Shown piece after piece: positions 52,797 to 60,831 of a DNA stretch of 60,831 nucleotides. Each line of letters begins with the position of its first letter. The stretch's first letter is position 1. The notes under the pieces were generated by a model that saw only the letters and a program-made list of their open reading frames with translations, ran no database searches and had not been told where the DNA came from. A program made the position numbers and the translations under genes. Source of the stretch: Lachnospiraceae bacterium (lineage in GTDB: Bacteria; Bacillota; Clostridia; Lachnospirales; Lachnospiraceae); NCBI GenBank assembly GCA_017540605.1, contig JAFYAS010000039.1, forward strand, positions 1-60,831, written 5' to 3'.

Positions 52797-55226
52797 ATGA
52801 ATACACCAATTTCATGGTTAAAGGCATATGTTCCCGAGCTTGATGTTGAACCTCAGGAATTTGTTGATGCCATTACACTTTCCGGCTCCCATGTAGAGAA
52901 CTGGGTACAAAAAGATAAGAATCTTGAAAAGATAGTAGTTGCAAGAATAGATACATTGGAAAAGCATCCTGATGCTGACAAGCTCGTTGTATGTCAGATG
53001 GACATAGGAGAGGCAGAGAAGATACAGATCGTAACCGGAGCTAAGAATGTAAAGCAGGGTGATCTTGTTCCTGTTGTAAGAGACGGCGGTAAGGTAGCTG
53101 CTCTTCACGGTGATGAGACAGTTTACGAGAACGGAGTTCCTATAAAGAAGGGCAAGCTTCGCGGTGTTGAATCCTTCGGTATGATGTGTGGTATCGAAGA
53201 GCTTGGTTCATCGAGAGAGTTCTATCCAGAGGCACCTGAAGACGGAGTATATGTATTCCCTGAGGATTCCGGCGTGAAGCCCGGAGATGATGCCGTAAAG
53301 GCGCTTGGTCTTGATGATGTTGTGGTAGAGTATGAGATCACTTCAAACCGTGTGGATTGCTTCAGTATCATCGGAATGGCAAGAGAGGCAGCAGCTACAT
53401 TTAAGCTTCCCTTCAATCCTCCCGTGGTAAATGTGAAGGGCTCAGGCGGAGATGTCAATGATTATATAAGTGTTGAGATAAAGGATCCGGATCTTTGCAA
53501 GAGATATTGTGCAAGAGTTGTAAAGAATATTAAGCTTGGTCCCTCACCTAAATGGATGCAGAGAAGACTTGCAGCTCAGGGTATCAGATCCATCAACAAC
53601 CTGGTGGATATCACCAACTATGTGATGGAAGAGTATGGTCAGCCCATGCATGCCTTTGATCTTTCAACCATCGCAGGCAATAAGATCATCGTTAGAAGAG
53701 CAAATGACGGTGATAAGTTCGTGACTCTTGACGGACAGGAGAGAGAGCTTGACAAGGATATTCTCATGATCTGTGACGGTGAGAAGGAGGTAGCTATCGC
53801 AGGTATCATGGGTGGTGAGAATTCCATGATCACTGACAATGTGGATACTATGCTTTTTGAGGCTGCTTGCTTTGACGGTACCAATATCAGACTTTCATCA
53901 AAGAGATTGGGTATGAATACCGATGCCTCTGCAAAGTTTACAAAGGGACTTGATCCCAACAATGCCATAGAAGCCATAAATCGCGCCTGTGAGCTTATAG
54001 AAGAGCTTGGCTGCGGCGAAGTGGTTGATGGTGTTGTTGATTGTTATCCTGAGCCTGTTGGTCCCTGGACACTTCCTTTTGAGCCTGATAAGTACAATGC
54101 CCTTTTGGGAACGGATATAGCAGAGTCAGAGATGCTTGAAACCTTTGATAGACTTGGACTTACCTATAACGAGAGTGATAGAACACTTACCATACCTACC
54201 TTCAGACAGGATCTTCATTGTATGGCAGACCTTGCAGAGGAGGTAGCAAGATTCTTCGGATATGACAATATTCCCACAACCCTTCCTCATGCTGAGGTTA
54301 CGGTAGGTAAGAAACCCTTTAACCAGAGAATAGAGGATATGGCAAGGGATATCTGCGAGCAGAACGGTTTCTCCGGTGCCATGAGCTATAGCTTTGAGTC
54401 TCCCAAGGTATTTGATAAGCTATTACTTCCAGAGGATTCTAAGCTTAGAAATGCGATCACTATTTCAAATCCCTTGGGCGAGGATTATTCTATCATGAGA
54501 ACCGTTTCATTAAACGGTCTGATCACATCGCTTGCGACAAACTACAACAGAAGAAATAAGAATGTAAGACTCTATGAGCTTGGAAATATCTATATTCCCA
54601 AGGCACTTCCTCTTACAGAGCTTCCTGACGAGAAGATGAAGCTTACACTTGGTATGTACGGAGAGGGTGACTTCTTCAGTATGAAGGGTGTGTGTGAGGA
54701 GCTTTTCGAGAAGCTCGGATTTGCTAAAGAGGTTTCATATTCACCTGATGGTGGTTACACCTTCCTTCATCCCGGACGCCAGGCAAGGATCAATAAAGGT
54801 AAGCTCGAGATAGGTTTCCTTGGTCAGCTTCATCCCGAGGTGGTTGAGAACTATGGTATGAAGGGTGAGGTATATGTGGCAGTGATCGATATGGCTACAG
54901 TTACCATGCTTGCAAACTTTGACAGAAAATACGAGGGAATAGCAAAGTTCCCTGCAACCTCAAGAGATCTGGCTCTTGTTATGGATAAGACTATCTTGGT
55001 CGGAGATGTTGAGAGAGTACTTAAAAAATGCGGTGGCAAGCTTCTTGAGAATATCAAGCTCTTTGATGTTTATGAAGGAGAGCAGGTAGCCGAAGGGAAG
55101 AAATCTGTTGCATTCTCGCTGGTGTTTAGAGCAAAGGACAGAACTTTAAAGGATGATGAGGTAGGACCTTTGGTAGACAAGATGATAGAAGAGCTTAAAA
55201 AGATGAATATAGAGCTTCGTGCATAA
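52797..55226 (+). CDS. pheT: phenylalanyl-tRNA synthetase beta subunit
   Basis: An 809-residue beta subunit of normal length. Domains: N-terminal with EMAP-II-like tRNA-binding fold (about 40-150: VVARIDTLEKHPDADKLVVCQMDIG), B3/B4 editing region (about 200-390: ITSNRVDCFSIIGMAREAAATF; NNLVDITNYVMEEYGQPMHAFDL), B5 and the pseudo-catalytic core, and the C-terminal ferredoxin-like anticodon-binding domain (FPATSRDLALVMDKTILVGDVE). Assembles with PheS as alpha2-beta2. ATG 52797 follows AAAGGAGAAATGAT. Terminator at 55243 ends the operon. Confidence 0.97.
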   Translation: MNTPISWLKAYVPELDVEPQEFVDAITLSGSHVENWVQKDKNLEKIVVARIDTLEKHPDADKLVVCQMDIGEAEKIQIVTGAKNVKQGDLVPVVRDGGKVAALHGDETVYENGVPIKKGKLRGVESFGMMCGIEELGSSREFYPEAPEDGVYVFPEDSGVKPGDDAVKALGLDDVVVEYEITSNRVDCFSIIGMAREAAATFKLPFNPPVVNVKGSGGDVNDYISVEIKDPDLCKRYCARVVKNIKLGPSPKWMQRRLAAQGIRSINNLVDITNYVMEEYGQPMHAFDLSTIAGNKIIVRRANDGDKFVTLDGQERELDKDILMICDGEKEVAIAGIMGGENSMITDNVDTMLFEAACFDGTNIRLSSKRLGMNTDASAKFTKGLDPNNAIEAINRACELIEELGCGEVVDGVVDCYPEPVGPWTLPFEPDKYNALLGTDIAESEMLETFDRLGLTYNESDRTLTIPTFRQDLHCMADLAEEVARFFGYDNIPTTLPHAEVTVGKKPFNQRIEDMARDICEQNGFSGAMSYSFESPKVFDKLLLPEDSKLRNAITISNPLGEDYSIMRTVSLNGLITSLATNYNRRNKNVRLYELGNIYIPKALPLTELPDEKMKLTLGMYGEGDFFSMKGVCEELFEKLGFAKEVSYSPDGGYTFLHPGRQARINKGKLEIGFLGQLHPEVVENYGMKGEVYVAVIDMATVTMLANFDRKYEGIAKFPATSRDLALVMDKTILVGDVERVLKKCGGKLLENIKLFDVYEGEQVAEGKKSVAFSLVFRAKDRTLKDDEVGPLVDKMIEELKKMNIELRA

Positions 55227-55242
55227 AAAATGTGTTAAATTG

Positions 55243-55277
55243 AAAGGCTGTTGATCAATCTCGATCAACAGCCTTTT
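55243..55277. terminator. terminator after pheST, likely shared with GDPD gene
   Basis: AAGGCTGTTGATC / GATCAACAGCCTT, perfect 13 pairs (55243-55255, 55263-55275) with a 7-base loop, then TTTCATT. The minus-strand side has an A-rich flank, so it may work both ways. Confidence 0.88.
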
Positions 55278-55318
55278 TCATTTGAAGTATATTTAGTATT
55301 AAGAAAAAACCAGACCTT

Positions 55319-57613
55319 TTAGTTATTATCGAAGAGTACAACATTTGATGTAATGAAATCTACACCCATGGTCTTTGAGTAAAGAAATGCTTTGTCAAAT
55401 TCGTCCACCGTATATACATTTACGGTTAGGTTGTTCTGATGCATAGCATTTACTATGTCCCTTGTGAGGAAGTCGTATTTGCAAACAAGACCAAAGTTTC
55501 TTCTGATGGCCCAATCATAAGCCTTTAAGCTGTTTGTATTTTTGTTTATCGAGTTCGGATCCTCGGAAATATAGCTTATGGCTATCTTTACAAAGGGAGT
55601 CAGCTTTTCTTCATCTTCGGTAGAAGGGGTAACAGTGGTTTGTGTATCTGTAGCTTCTTCTGAAGAATCCTCGGTGTTGTCGGATTCTTCAGAGGAGCTG
55701 TTGCCTTTTCCACCTTGATCCTGTTCACCGGAGTCGTTCTTGTCGCCCTGGCCTTGCTCGCCGGAGTCGTCTTTGCCATCTGAACCCTGTCCTGATGAGG
55801 TGTCTGTGCTGCCTGTACTATCTGTACTGTCTGTACTGTCTGTGCTGTCTGTACTATCTGTACTGTCTGTTCCTTCTTCGGAATCATTCTTATCTGATGA
55901 AGCTTCTCCGGATGACGATGGCTCTTCTGTGGTTCCTTCTTCTTTAAGCTTGTTCAACGCTTTTTCAACATCTGAAAGAGTTTTGTAGCTATCATCATTT
56001 AATAGCTTTTTCTGATCCGATGTAAGCTTCCTGTATGCCTCTCTGGCCTCAACTATCTGTTTTTCGTCTTCAAGTGTAACCTTTTCGGGAGAGGGGAGCT
56101 TTGAGAAAAGAAGAAGCACATTGCTTGCTGCCTTGAAATTATCCTCAATTTTCTTGTTGGCGGCAGCTTCCTTTTCTTTTTCCTTTGTTTCGATGGCTTT
56201 TATGGAAGCGTTGTATTTTTCTGTCATAACCTCGTCAAGGTTCTGAAGACTCTTTGCATTGAATGAAATGAATCTGATACGATCATTCATATTGTAAGCG
56301 CTTAATAAATCTACTAAAGCCTTGCAACGCTTTGCTGAAAGTTCGGTTTTGATCTCAATAAACGGATGAACGGTAGGAGATGTAGCCATGATATCCATGA
56401 ACTCTTTAAGAGTAGGAATAGTCTCGGTGCTATAAGCTGCAATATTGTTTCCTGCGGTCATATGATAGTTCTTTATTTCGTCATAGGTAATATCTGCGAT
56501 ATTTATATTCCTTCCAAAACACCTTTCCAGCGTGGCGTCATGAGAAATGACGAACTCTCCATCCTTTGTTACTCTGACATCACATTCTACTCCGTAAAAG
56601 CCGTGGGCAAGTGCAAGCCTAAAGGCCGCTCTTGAATTCTCAGGAGCTTCGGAGGAAGCACCTCGGTGTGCCACAAACATAGTATCGCTTCCATATAGGG
56701 AAATGACATTTACCGTAAGTGAAGCAGTGAGCTTATTGGCTGTCTTTACTGTGATGGTTGCAAATCCGTTCTTCTTAGCCGTAAGCTTTCCACTTGTTTT
56801 GTTTATGCTCACAACGCTTGTGTCGCTTGAACTCCAAGTAAGTGTCTTATCGGTAGTAGTTATGGGCAGTACTGTGGCTGAAAGCATGACGCTTTCGCCT
56901 TTTCTGATATATGCAATGTCTGATGGGCAGTCAATGGAAACTGACTTCGCAGGAGTATAAACGGTGAGAGCGAAGGTAGCAACCTTTCCGGAACCATCAT
57001 TGGCTGCTGCGGAAATGATCGTTGTACCATTGGCTTTGGCCTTGATCTTTCCTTTTTTTGAAATGGTAGCAACCGATGTATTGGTGGAAGCCCAGGTAAG
57101 TGTCTTCTTTGTTGCGCCAAGGGGAGTGATGGTTGCCTTCAGTTTAGCTGATGAATTGACTGATAAAAGCTCGTATTTTGTTTTGTTGTTGAATGCAATG
57201 AGCTTAACCGGGGTTCCAACTGTCAGCTTGTATTTTGCATAGACCTCGGGATCGCTCTTTGAGGTAGCGTAGATATAGCAGGTTCCCTTCTTTATACCCT
57301 TTATCTTGCCCTTTTGGGTGACGGTTGCGATCTTTTTGTTGGAGCTCTTCCAAACCAGCTTCTTGCTTGTTGCTTTTTTAGGAAGAACACTTGTCTTGAG
57401 CTTAAGAGTCTTCCCCTTTTTTAATACATAGCCTGTCTTGGCATTGGTAAAGGACACCGAGGATACAGCTATCTTTACCTTTTCGACCTTGGCAGCCTCA
57501 GTAGTCGCCGTATTTTTTGTAGTTTGTTTTTTAGCAGCATAAGCTGTAGGGGTGATAATGTATGTTAGGATCAATGTTAAAAGAAATACTTTGAAAATGT
57601 ACTTTTTGTTCAT
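55319..57613 (-). CDS. surface GDPD-like protein with Ig-like repeats and interrupted barrel
   Basis: A 764-residue secreted protein. Signal peptide MNKKYIFKVFLLTLILTYI... ending at AYAAK; three bacterial Ig-like (Big_2) domains at about 40-300 (SSNKKIATVTQKGKIKGIKKGTCYIYA type); glycerophosphodiester phosphodiesterase TIM barrel from about 310 with catalytic residues in AHRGASSEAPENS and ECDVRVTKDGEFVISHDATLER. About 200 residues of coiled-coil and Asp/Ser/Thr/Gly/Glu-rich low complexity (about 468-670) are inserted after RFISFNAKSLQNLDEV; the last barrel strands (ISYISEDP; LTVNVYTVDEFDKAF; GVDFITSNVV) come after. ATG 57613 follows CAGGAGGCG; the longer start is not used. Family members hydrolyse glycerophosphodiesters, and some act on teichoic acids or lipids. 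Confidence 0.88.
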   Translation of the reverse strand: MNKKYIFKVFLLTLILTYIITPTAYAAKKQTTKNTATTEAAKVEKVKIAVSSVSFTNAKTGYVLKKGKTLKLKTSVLPKKATSKKLVWKSSNKKIATVTQKGKIKGIKKGTCYIYATSKSDPEVYAKYKLTVGTPVKLIAFNNKTKYELLSVNSSAKLKATITPLGATKKTLTWASTNTSVATISKKGKIKAKANGTTIISAAANDGSGKVATFALTVYTPAKSVSIDCPSDIAYIRKGESVMLSATVLPITTTDKTLTWSSSDTSVVSINKTSGKLTAKKNGFATITVKTANKLTASLTVNVISLYGSDTMFVAHRGASSEAPENSRAAFRLALAHGFYGVECDVRVTKDGEFVISHDATLERCFGRNINIADITYDEIKNYHMTAGNNIAAYSTETIPTLKEFMDIMATSPTVHPFIEIKTELSAKRCKALVDLLSAYNMNDRIRFISFNAKSLQNLDEVMTEKYNASIKAIETKEKEKEAAANKKIEDNFKAASNVLLLFSKLPSPEKVTLEDEKQIVEAREAYRKLTSDQKKLLNDDSYKTLSDVEKALNKLKEEGTTEEPSSSGEASSDKNDSEEGTDSTDSTDSTDSTDSTDSTGSTDTSSGQGSDGKDDSGEQGQGDKNDSGEQDQGGKGNSSSEESDNTEDSSEEATDTQTTVTPSTEDEEKLTPFVKIAISYISEDPNSINKNTNSLKAYDWAIRRNFGLVCKYDFLTRDIVNAMHQNNLTVNVYTVDEFDKAFLYSKTMGVDFITSNVVLFDNN
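55803..55870 (-). repeat. 9-base tandem repeat encoding Ser-Thr-Asp units
   Basis: Seven or eight near-perfect copies of a 9-base unit (CTGTACTGT and variants on plus) lie in the low-complexity part of the GDPD gene and encode repeated DST triplets. The length is a multiple of three, so copy changes keep the frame while altering the linker length. Confidence 0.85.
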
Positions 57614-57840
57614 TGAAACGCCTCCTGTAAATTTTCTAAACATATATTATATGCCATTTTTAAAGTTAATTCAATGGAAAAATGTATGTTTTTCGATGCT
57701 TTTTCGATTCTCTATAGTTTTGTGTAAATTAATTTTTGACTTGTTTTCTTTGATGTAAATATTTTTAGTAGTGGTTGACACATTTTTTAACAAGTGTTAA
57801 AATTCGATCATGTATGTAATTGAAAAGGGAGCTAATTTTG

Positions 57841-60156
57841 ATGAAGAAAAGACTTAACATAGGTTTCCTTATTACAGATATTGATGAGCCACTTACTAAG
57901 CAGGCATGTAAGGGTGCGGAGCTTGGTGCTATGACCATCGACGCCAATCTTTATATCTTCCCTATGAAGTATTTGGATTCGCGTGATTTTCTGGAGGAAC
58001 ATTCAAGATTTGAATATCAGTACAATATGATATACAGGTTTGCCACAGAGAAGAACCTGGATATCCTTTTTGTGATGATGGGCCTTATAGGATGTCGTAC
58101 TGTTTTTGATGAGCAGATCGCATTCTTAAACAAGCTTCCAAAGATGCCTATCGTTACTTTGTTTACTCGTCTTGCAGGTTATCCTTCAGTAATATTTGAC
58201 AATAAGGGCGGTTTTGAGAGAAATATCGCTCATATTATAGAGAAACACGGAGCGAAGAATATCGGTTTCGTGAGTGGTCCCATGACCAATGTAGATGCGG
58301 TGGAGAGGCTCGATGTATATAAAGAGGTATTGAGTTCTCATGGCATTGATTATGATGAGGACAAGGTTGTCTACGGTGATTTTGAATCCAATTCGGGAGC
58401 TATAGTTGATGATCTATTAACAAGACATCCTGAGCTTGATTCCATAGTATTTGCCAATGATATGATGGTTCTTGGCGGTTATCCCGTGATCGAAAGACAT
58501 GGATATGATATAGGAAAGAATATGCTCGTCGTGGGCTTTGACAATTCGCCCTTTGCATCGACTCTTGTTCCTGCTCTGACTACTGTCGAGGCCAATGCTG
58601 CTGAGCTTGCTTACCGCGCAGTACTTGATACAAAGGATTTTCTTGAGACAGGAGAGCTTAAAAATACAGAGGTTGATACCCATGTAGTCAGAAGGTCTTC
58701 TTGTGGATGTGATTCATTTGATTATGGTAATATGGCTGAGAGACTGGGTCTTTCATCTATTGACACTAAGGATGATATAAACACTGAACGTATACATGAT
58801 TATCTCTTTGGTGAATATGTGGGTAGCGCCGCATTACAGAGGATAGAAAAGGAACTGGATGAATTTATAGGCTTACTTTATGATATGGTAGTCGAGAATC
58901 GTTTCGAGAGTGAGAAGAAGAGGATCCAGTCTGAGTTTACAGATATAGTTAGTCAGCCTGTACTTCTATATACCACCACAGAGCGTTTCTTCAATGTGCT
59001 TATAGCACTCCAGAATGAATTTGCAAAGCTTCTTGTGGATGATCGGAGCAGGCTTTCATTGATGGATGTATTTTCTACTATATACAGGACTCTTGCGATA
59101 TTCAGTACCCAGATGGTAGAGGGTCAGCATGAGAATATTGAACGCCTCAATCATATGATCAACAATATGACAAGGGATATATTCCTTCTTGATGATGCTG
59201 ATTCAGCTATTCCTTATGAGACGGCTCTTTCAGCACTTCCGGGTATCGGTATCAGAAGTGCTTATATGTACACATTTGAGGAGACCAGAAGATATTTCCG
59301 TGGCGAGAAATGGAATCATCCTAAAAAGCTTTATCTTCGTGCTTATTGCAATGAAAAGGGGTCCTTCGGTATTCCCAGAGAGGATAGCGAGGTTCGCGTA
59401 AATAAGCTTTTCAACAATGAATATATGCCAAAGGATAGAAGAGTGTCCATGATACTTACGCCTCTTTTTTCAGGCGAAGAGATATATGGTATCCTGATAT
59501 CTGAGGTGGAATATGAGAATTATGAGAGTATCACACCTGTAGGTATTCAGCTTTCATCAGCACTTAAGTCACTTCTTCTTCTTGAAAAGCAAAGGGATGT
59601 GCAGAAGACCTTGGAGAACAATCTTGATATTCTTCAGGAGAACAATGATGCTTTGAATATGATGTCAAAGACTGATGAGCTTACCGGTCTTTATAACAGA
59701 CGAGGATTTTTAGAGCATGCCCATGAGGCTATTGTTAGTGAGAAGAATCGCGGTAAGAAGGCTTTGGTGGTTTATGCTGATATGGACAACCTAAAGATGA
59801 TCAATGATAAGTTCAGTCATGATGACGGTGATTTTGCTATCAGAGAGACCGGATTGATATTAAAGGATACCTTTAGAACCACTGATATCATCTCAAGATT
59901 CGGTGGAGATGAATTCGTAGTATTCGCAATAGTCGGTCAGGGAGAGTATGAGCAGAAGATAAAAGACAGGATAGCTGAGGTTACTGTATTGCATAATCAG
60001 GCGGCAGGAAAGCCTTATCCTATCGAGATGAGTACCGGTGTTTATGAATTTGAATGCGGTCCGGATATCGATATTTATGATGTTCTCGATATAGCTGATG
60101 AGAAGCTTCATACCGAGAAGGCAGAAAAAAAGGCAAAGAACGGATCATATAGATAG
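57841..60156 (+). CDS. diguanylate cyclase with LacI-type sugar-binding-like sensor
   Basis: A 771-residue cytoplasmic signalling protein. Residues 1-290 form a periplasmic-binding-protein-like domain as in LacI regulators (NIGFLITDIDEPLTKQACKGAE; NIGFVSGPMTN; DSIVFANDMMVLGGYPVIERHGYDIGKNMLVVGFDN), but without a DNA-binding head or signal peptide. A helical region and a GAF-like segment (about 330-620) follow. The GGDEF domain occupies 635-771: TGLYNRRGF, ADMDNLKMIND, and RFGGDEF with Gly688-Phe692. The inhibitory I-site RxxD (Arg679, Asp682) is five residues before. It should make c-di-GMP in response to a ligand, possibly a sugar. ATG 57841 follows AAAAGGGAGCTAATTTTG. Confidence 0.9.
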   Translation: MKKRLNIGFLITDIDEPLTKQACKGAELGAMTIDANLYIFPMKYLDSRDFLEEHSRFEYQYNMIYRFATEKNLDILFVMMGLIGCRTVFDEQIAFLNKLPKMPIVTLFTRLAGYPSVIFDNKGGFERNIAHIIEKHGAKNIGFVSGPMTNVDAVERLDVYKEVLSSHGIDYDEDKVVYGDFESNSGAIVDDLLTRHPELDSIVFANDMMVLGGYPVIERHGYDIGKNMLVVGFDNSPFASTLVPALTTVEANAAELAYRAVLDTKDFLETGELKNTEVDTHVVRRSSCGCDSFDYGNMAERLGLSSIDTKDDINTERIHDYLFGEYVGSAALQRIEKELDEFIGLLYDMVVENRFESEKKRIQSEFTDIVSQPVLLYTTTERFFNVLIALQNEFAKLLVDDRSRLSLMDVFSTIYRTLAIFSTQMVEGQHENIERLNHMINNMTRDIFLLDDADSAIPYETALSALPGIGIRSAYMYTFEETRRYFRGEKWNHPKKLYLRAYCNEKGSFGIPREDSEVRVNKLFNNEYMPKDRRVSMILTPLFSGEEIYGILISEVEYENYESITPVGIQLSSALKSLLLLEKQRDVQKTLENNLDILQENNDALNMMSKTDELTGLYNRRGFLEHAHEAIVSEKNRGKKALVVYADMDNLKMINDKFSHDDGDFAIRETGLILKDTFRTTDIISRFGGDEFVVFAIVGQGEYEQKIKDRIAEVTVLHNQAAGKPYPIEMSTGVYEFECGPDIDIYDVLDIADEKLHTEKAEKKAKNGSYR

Positions 60157-60167
60157 TTCATTGCCAT

Positions 60168-60222
60168 AAAACAGTGTCAGACCCCCTTACGACAACTCGT
60201 AAGGGGGTCTGACACTGTTTTT
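60168..60222. repeat. long perfect palindrome (GTGTCAGACCCCC type), also a bidirectional terminator
   Basis: The 25-base left arm (60168-60192), containing ACAGTGTCAGACCCCCTTAC, pairs perfectly with 60197-60221 around a CAAC loop, ending in T on plus and A on the other side. It lies between two convergent genes. The core CCCCTTACGACA is shared with 24870-24918. Such GTGTCAGACCCC palindromes are typical REP-like dispersed repeats. Confidence 0.85.
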
Positions 60223-60224
60223 AT

Positions 60225-60831
60225 CTATTGCTGCTTGCTGTAGTCGAGACCGATAACACCCATCTTTCTGTCGGGTACGGAATCTCTGTAGATCCTGGCA
60301 GAATCGAAAAATGAATTAATGGCGGCTCCGTCATCCCTTTCAATAGATGCTTTAAGGGTATTAAGCAATCCTATGTACTCATCAATACCGGTGAGTACAT
60401 TTTCTTTGTTGGAAAGAAGAATGTGCTCCCATATAACGGGAGAAGAAGACGCGATTCTTGTGATATCCTTGAAGCCTCCGGCAGCGAGCTCCTTTAAGAG
60501 CCCGTCAGAGTCTGCATTTTTAACCATATTTACAAGTCCTGCTGCTATAGCATGGGGAACATGGCTGATATATGCTGTGGCAAGGTCGTGCTCCTTGGGA
60601 GTATAGGTGATGGACATTGCACCGAGACTTTTTATGAATTCGGAAAAGTCGTCTGTCTTTTCTTTGGCAACGGTTTCAGAAGGGGTGATAAAGTAATATG
60701 CACCTACGATCAGAGATTCCTTTGAATAGGCGTAGCCATATTTTTCTGAGCCAACCATAGGGTGTCCCCCCACGAAAAAGTCGCTCATTCCAGAAGCTTT
60801 AACGGCCTCATATATGTCTGTTTTTACACTT
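60225..60831 (-). CDS. tyrA: prephenate dehydrogenase, 5' end beyond window
   Basis: Oxidative decarboxylation of prephenate to hydroxyphenylpyruvate, for tyrosine. The frame is open to the right edge (VKTDIYEAVKASGMS continues upstream of the first internal Met), so the N-terminal NAD-binding part lies outside; 201 residues are visible. Seen: FFVGGHPMVGSEKYGYAYSKES with the conserved GGHPMAG-like motif, and SHVPHAIAAGLVN, whose His is conserved in the family. The C-terminus ends soon after the helical domain, with no ACT domain, so this is a short TyrA. It could use the prephenate made by the chorismate mutase at 46011. Confidence 0.93.
   Translation of the reverse strand, partial: SVKTDIYEAVKASGMSDFFVGGHPMVGSEKYGYAYSKESLIVGAYYFITPSETVAKEKTDDFSEFIKSLGAMSITYTPKEHDLATAYISHVPHAIAAGLVNMVKNADSDGLLKELAAGGFKDITRIASSSPVIWEHILLSNKENVLTGIDEYIGLLNTLKASIERDDGAAINSFFDSARIYRDSVPDRKMGVIGLDYSKQQ

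Noticed and set aside
55803-55870. Tandem repeat as a CRISPR-like array
   Set aside because: The 9-base units are contiguous, without spacers, and encode DST repeats in frame. No cas genes are nearby.
55740-55988. Plus-strand 82-codon frame with repeated VLSVLSVLS
   Set aside because: It is the antisense reading of the 9-base repeat in the GDPD gene, with no ribosome site.

Overview
The window looks like the chromosome of a Lachnospiraceae-type clostridium (Firmicutes, gut or rumen relative of Butyrivibrio or Roseburia). This is inferred from the type III glutamine synthetase, the CdaA/CdaR pair, the T-box leader on pheST, strong AGGAGG ribosome binding sites and the protein style; no 16S rRNA gene is present. 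Almost everything is housekeeping or conserved accessory gene content. There is no rRNA operon, CRISPR array, prophage or intact transposase.

Layout. 1-4384: end of prfA, a HIT protein, an NfeD/SPFH membrane pair and an AI-2E family permease. 4423-10701 (minus): an operon of a hybrid histidine kinase, MoxR ATPase, DUF58 protein and a membrane protein. 10787-12036: two decayed genes. 12082-12318: a 35-codon membrane peptide facing a short convergent transcript, resembling a type I toxin-antitoxin locus. 12463-34146: nitrogen, purine and pyrimidine block: purF, gltB-gltD, glutamine synthetase III, an ammonium transporter fused to a PII domain, a large unknown protein, pyrG and carA-carB. 34279-35047 (minus): HAAS/DUF1700 gene followed by tRNA-Val and tRNA-Met. 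35266-41603: DUF4349 lipoprotein, GH36 alpha-galactosidase, SNF-type transporter and a PTS IIC-like permease. 41728-46565: c-di-AMP operon (two membrane proteins, cdaA, cdaR, TraX-like, chorismate mutase-ACT). 46588-49019: AraC regulator, a probable 6S RNA, YihY. 49078-60831: GH25 lysozyme, T-box and pheS-pheT, a surface GDPD protein, a LacI-sensor diguanylate cyclase and the C-terminal part of tyrA.

The main observation is a compact RNA switch repeated five times, in front of purF, gltB, the glutamine synthetase gene, amt and pyrG. In each case a short stem with a six-base loop (AAAGGC, or AAGGGC at gltB) shares bases with the 5' arm of an intrinsic terminator, so the two structures exclude each other. 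In four of the five a good sigma-A promoter lies directly upstream. All five genes make or consume glutamine or ammonium, so this looks like a glutamine/ammonium antitermination regulon. The loop has the A1/G4 pattern known from ANTAR-protein targets, but most copies have no room for the usual second hairpin.

Other points: a conserved, covarying structured element precedes both purF and gltB; the fused PII domain lacks the modified tyrosine; the histidine kinase has an HPt domain without its histidine; the GDPD barrel is split by about 200 low-complexity residues; and several intergenic palindromes resemble REP elements.
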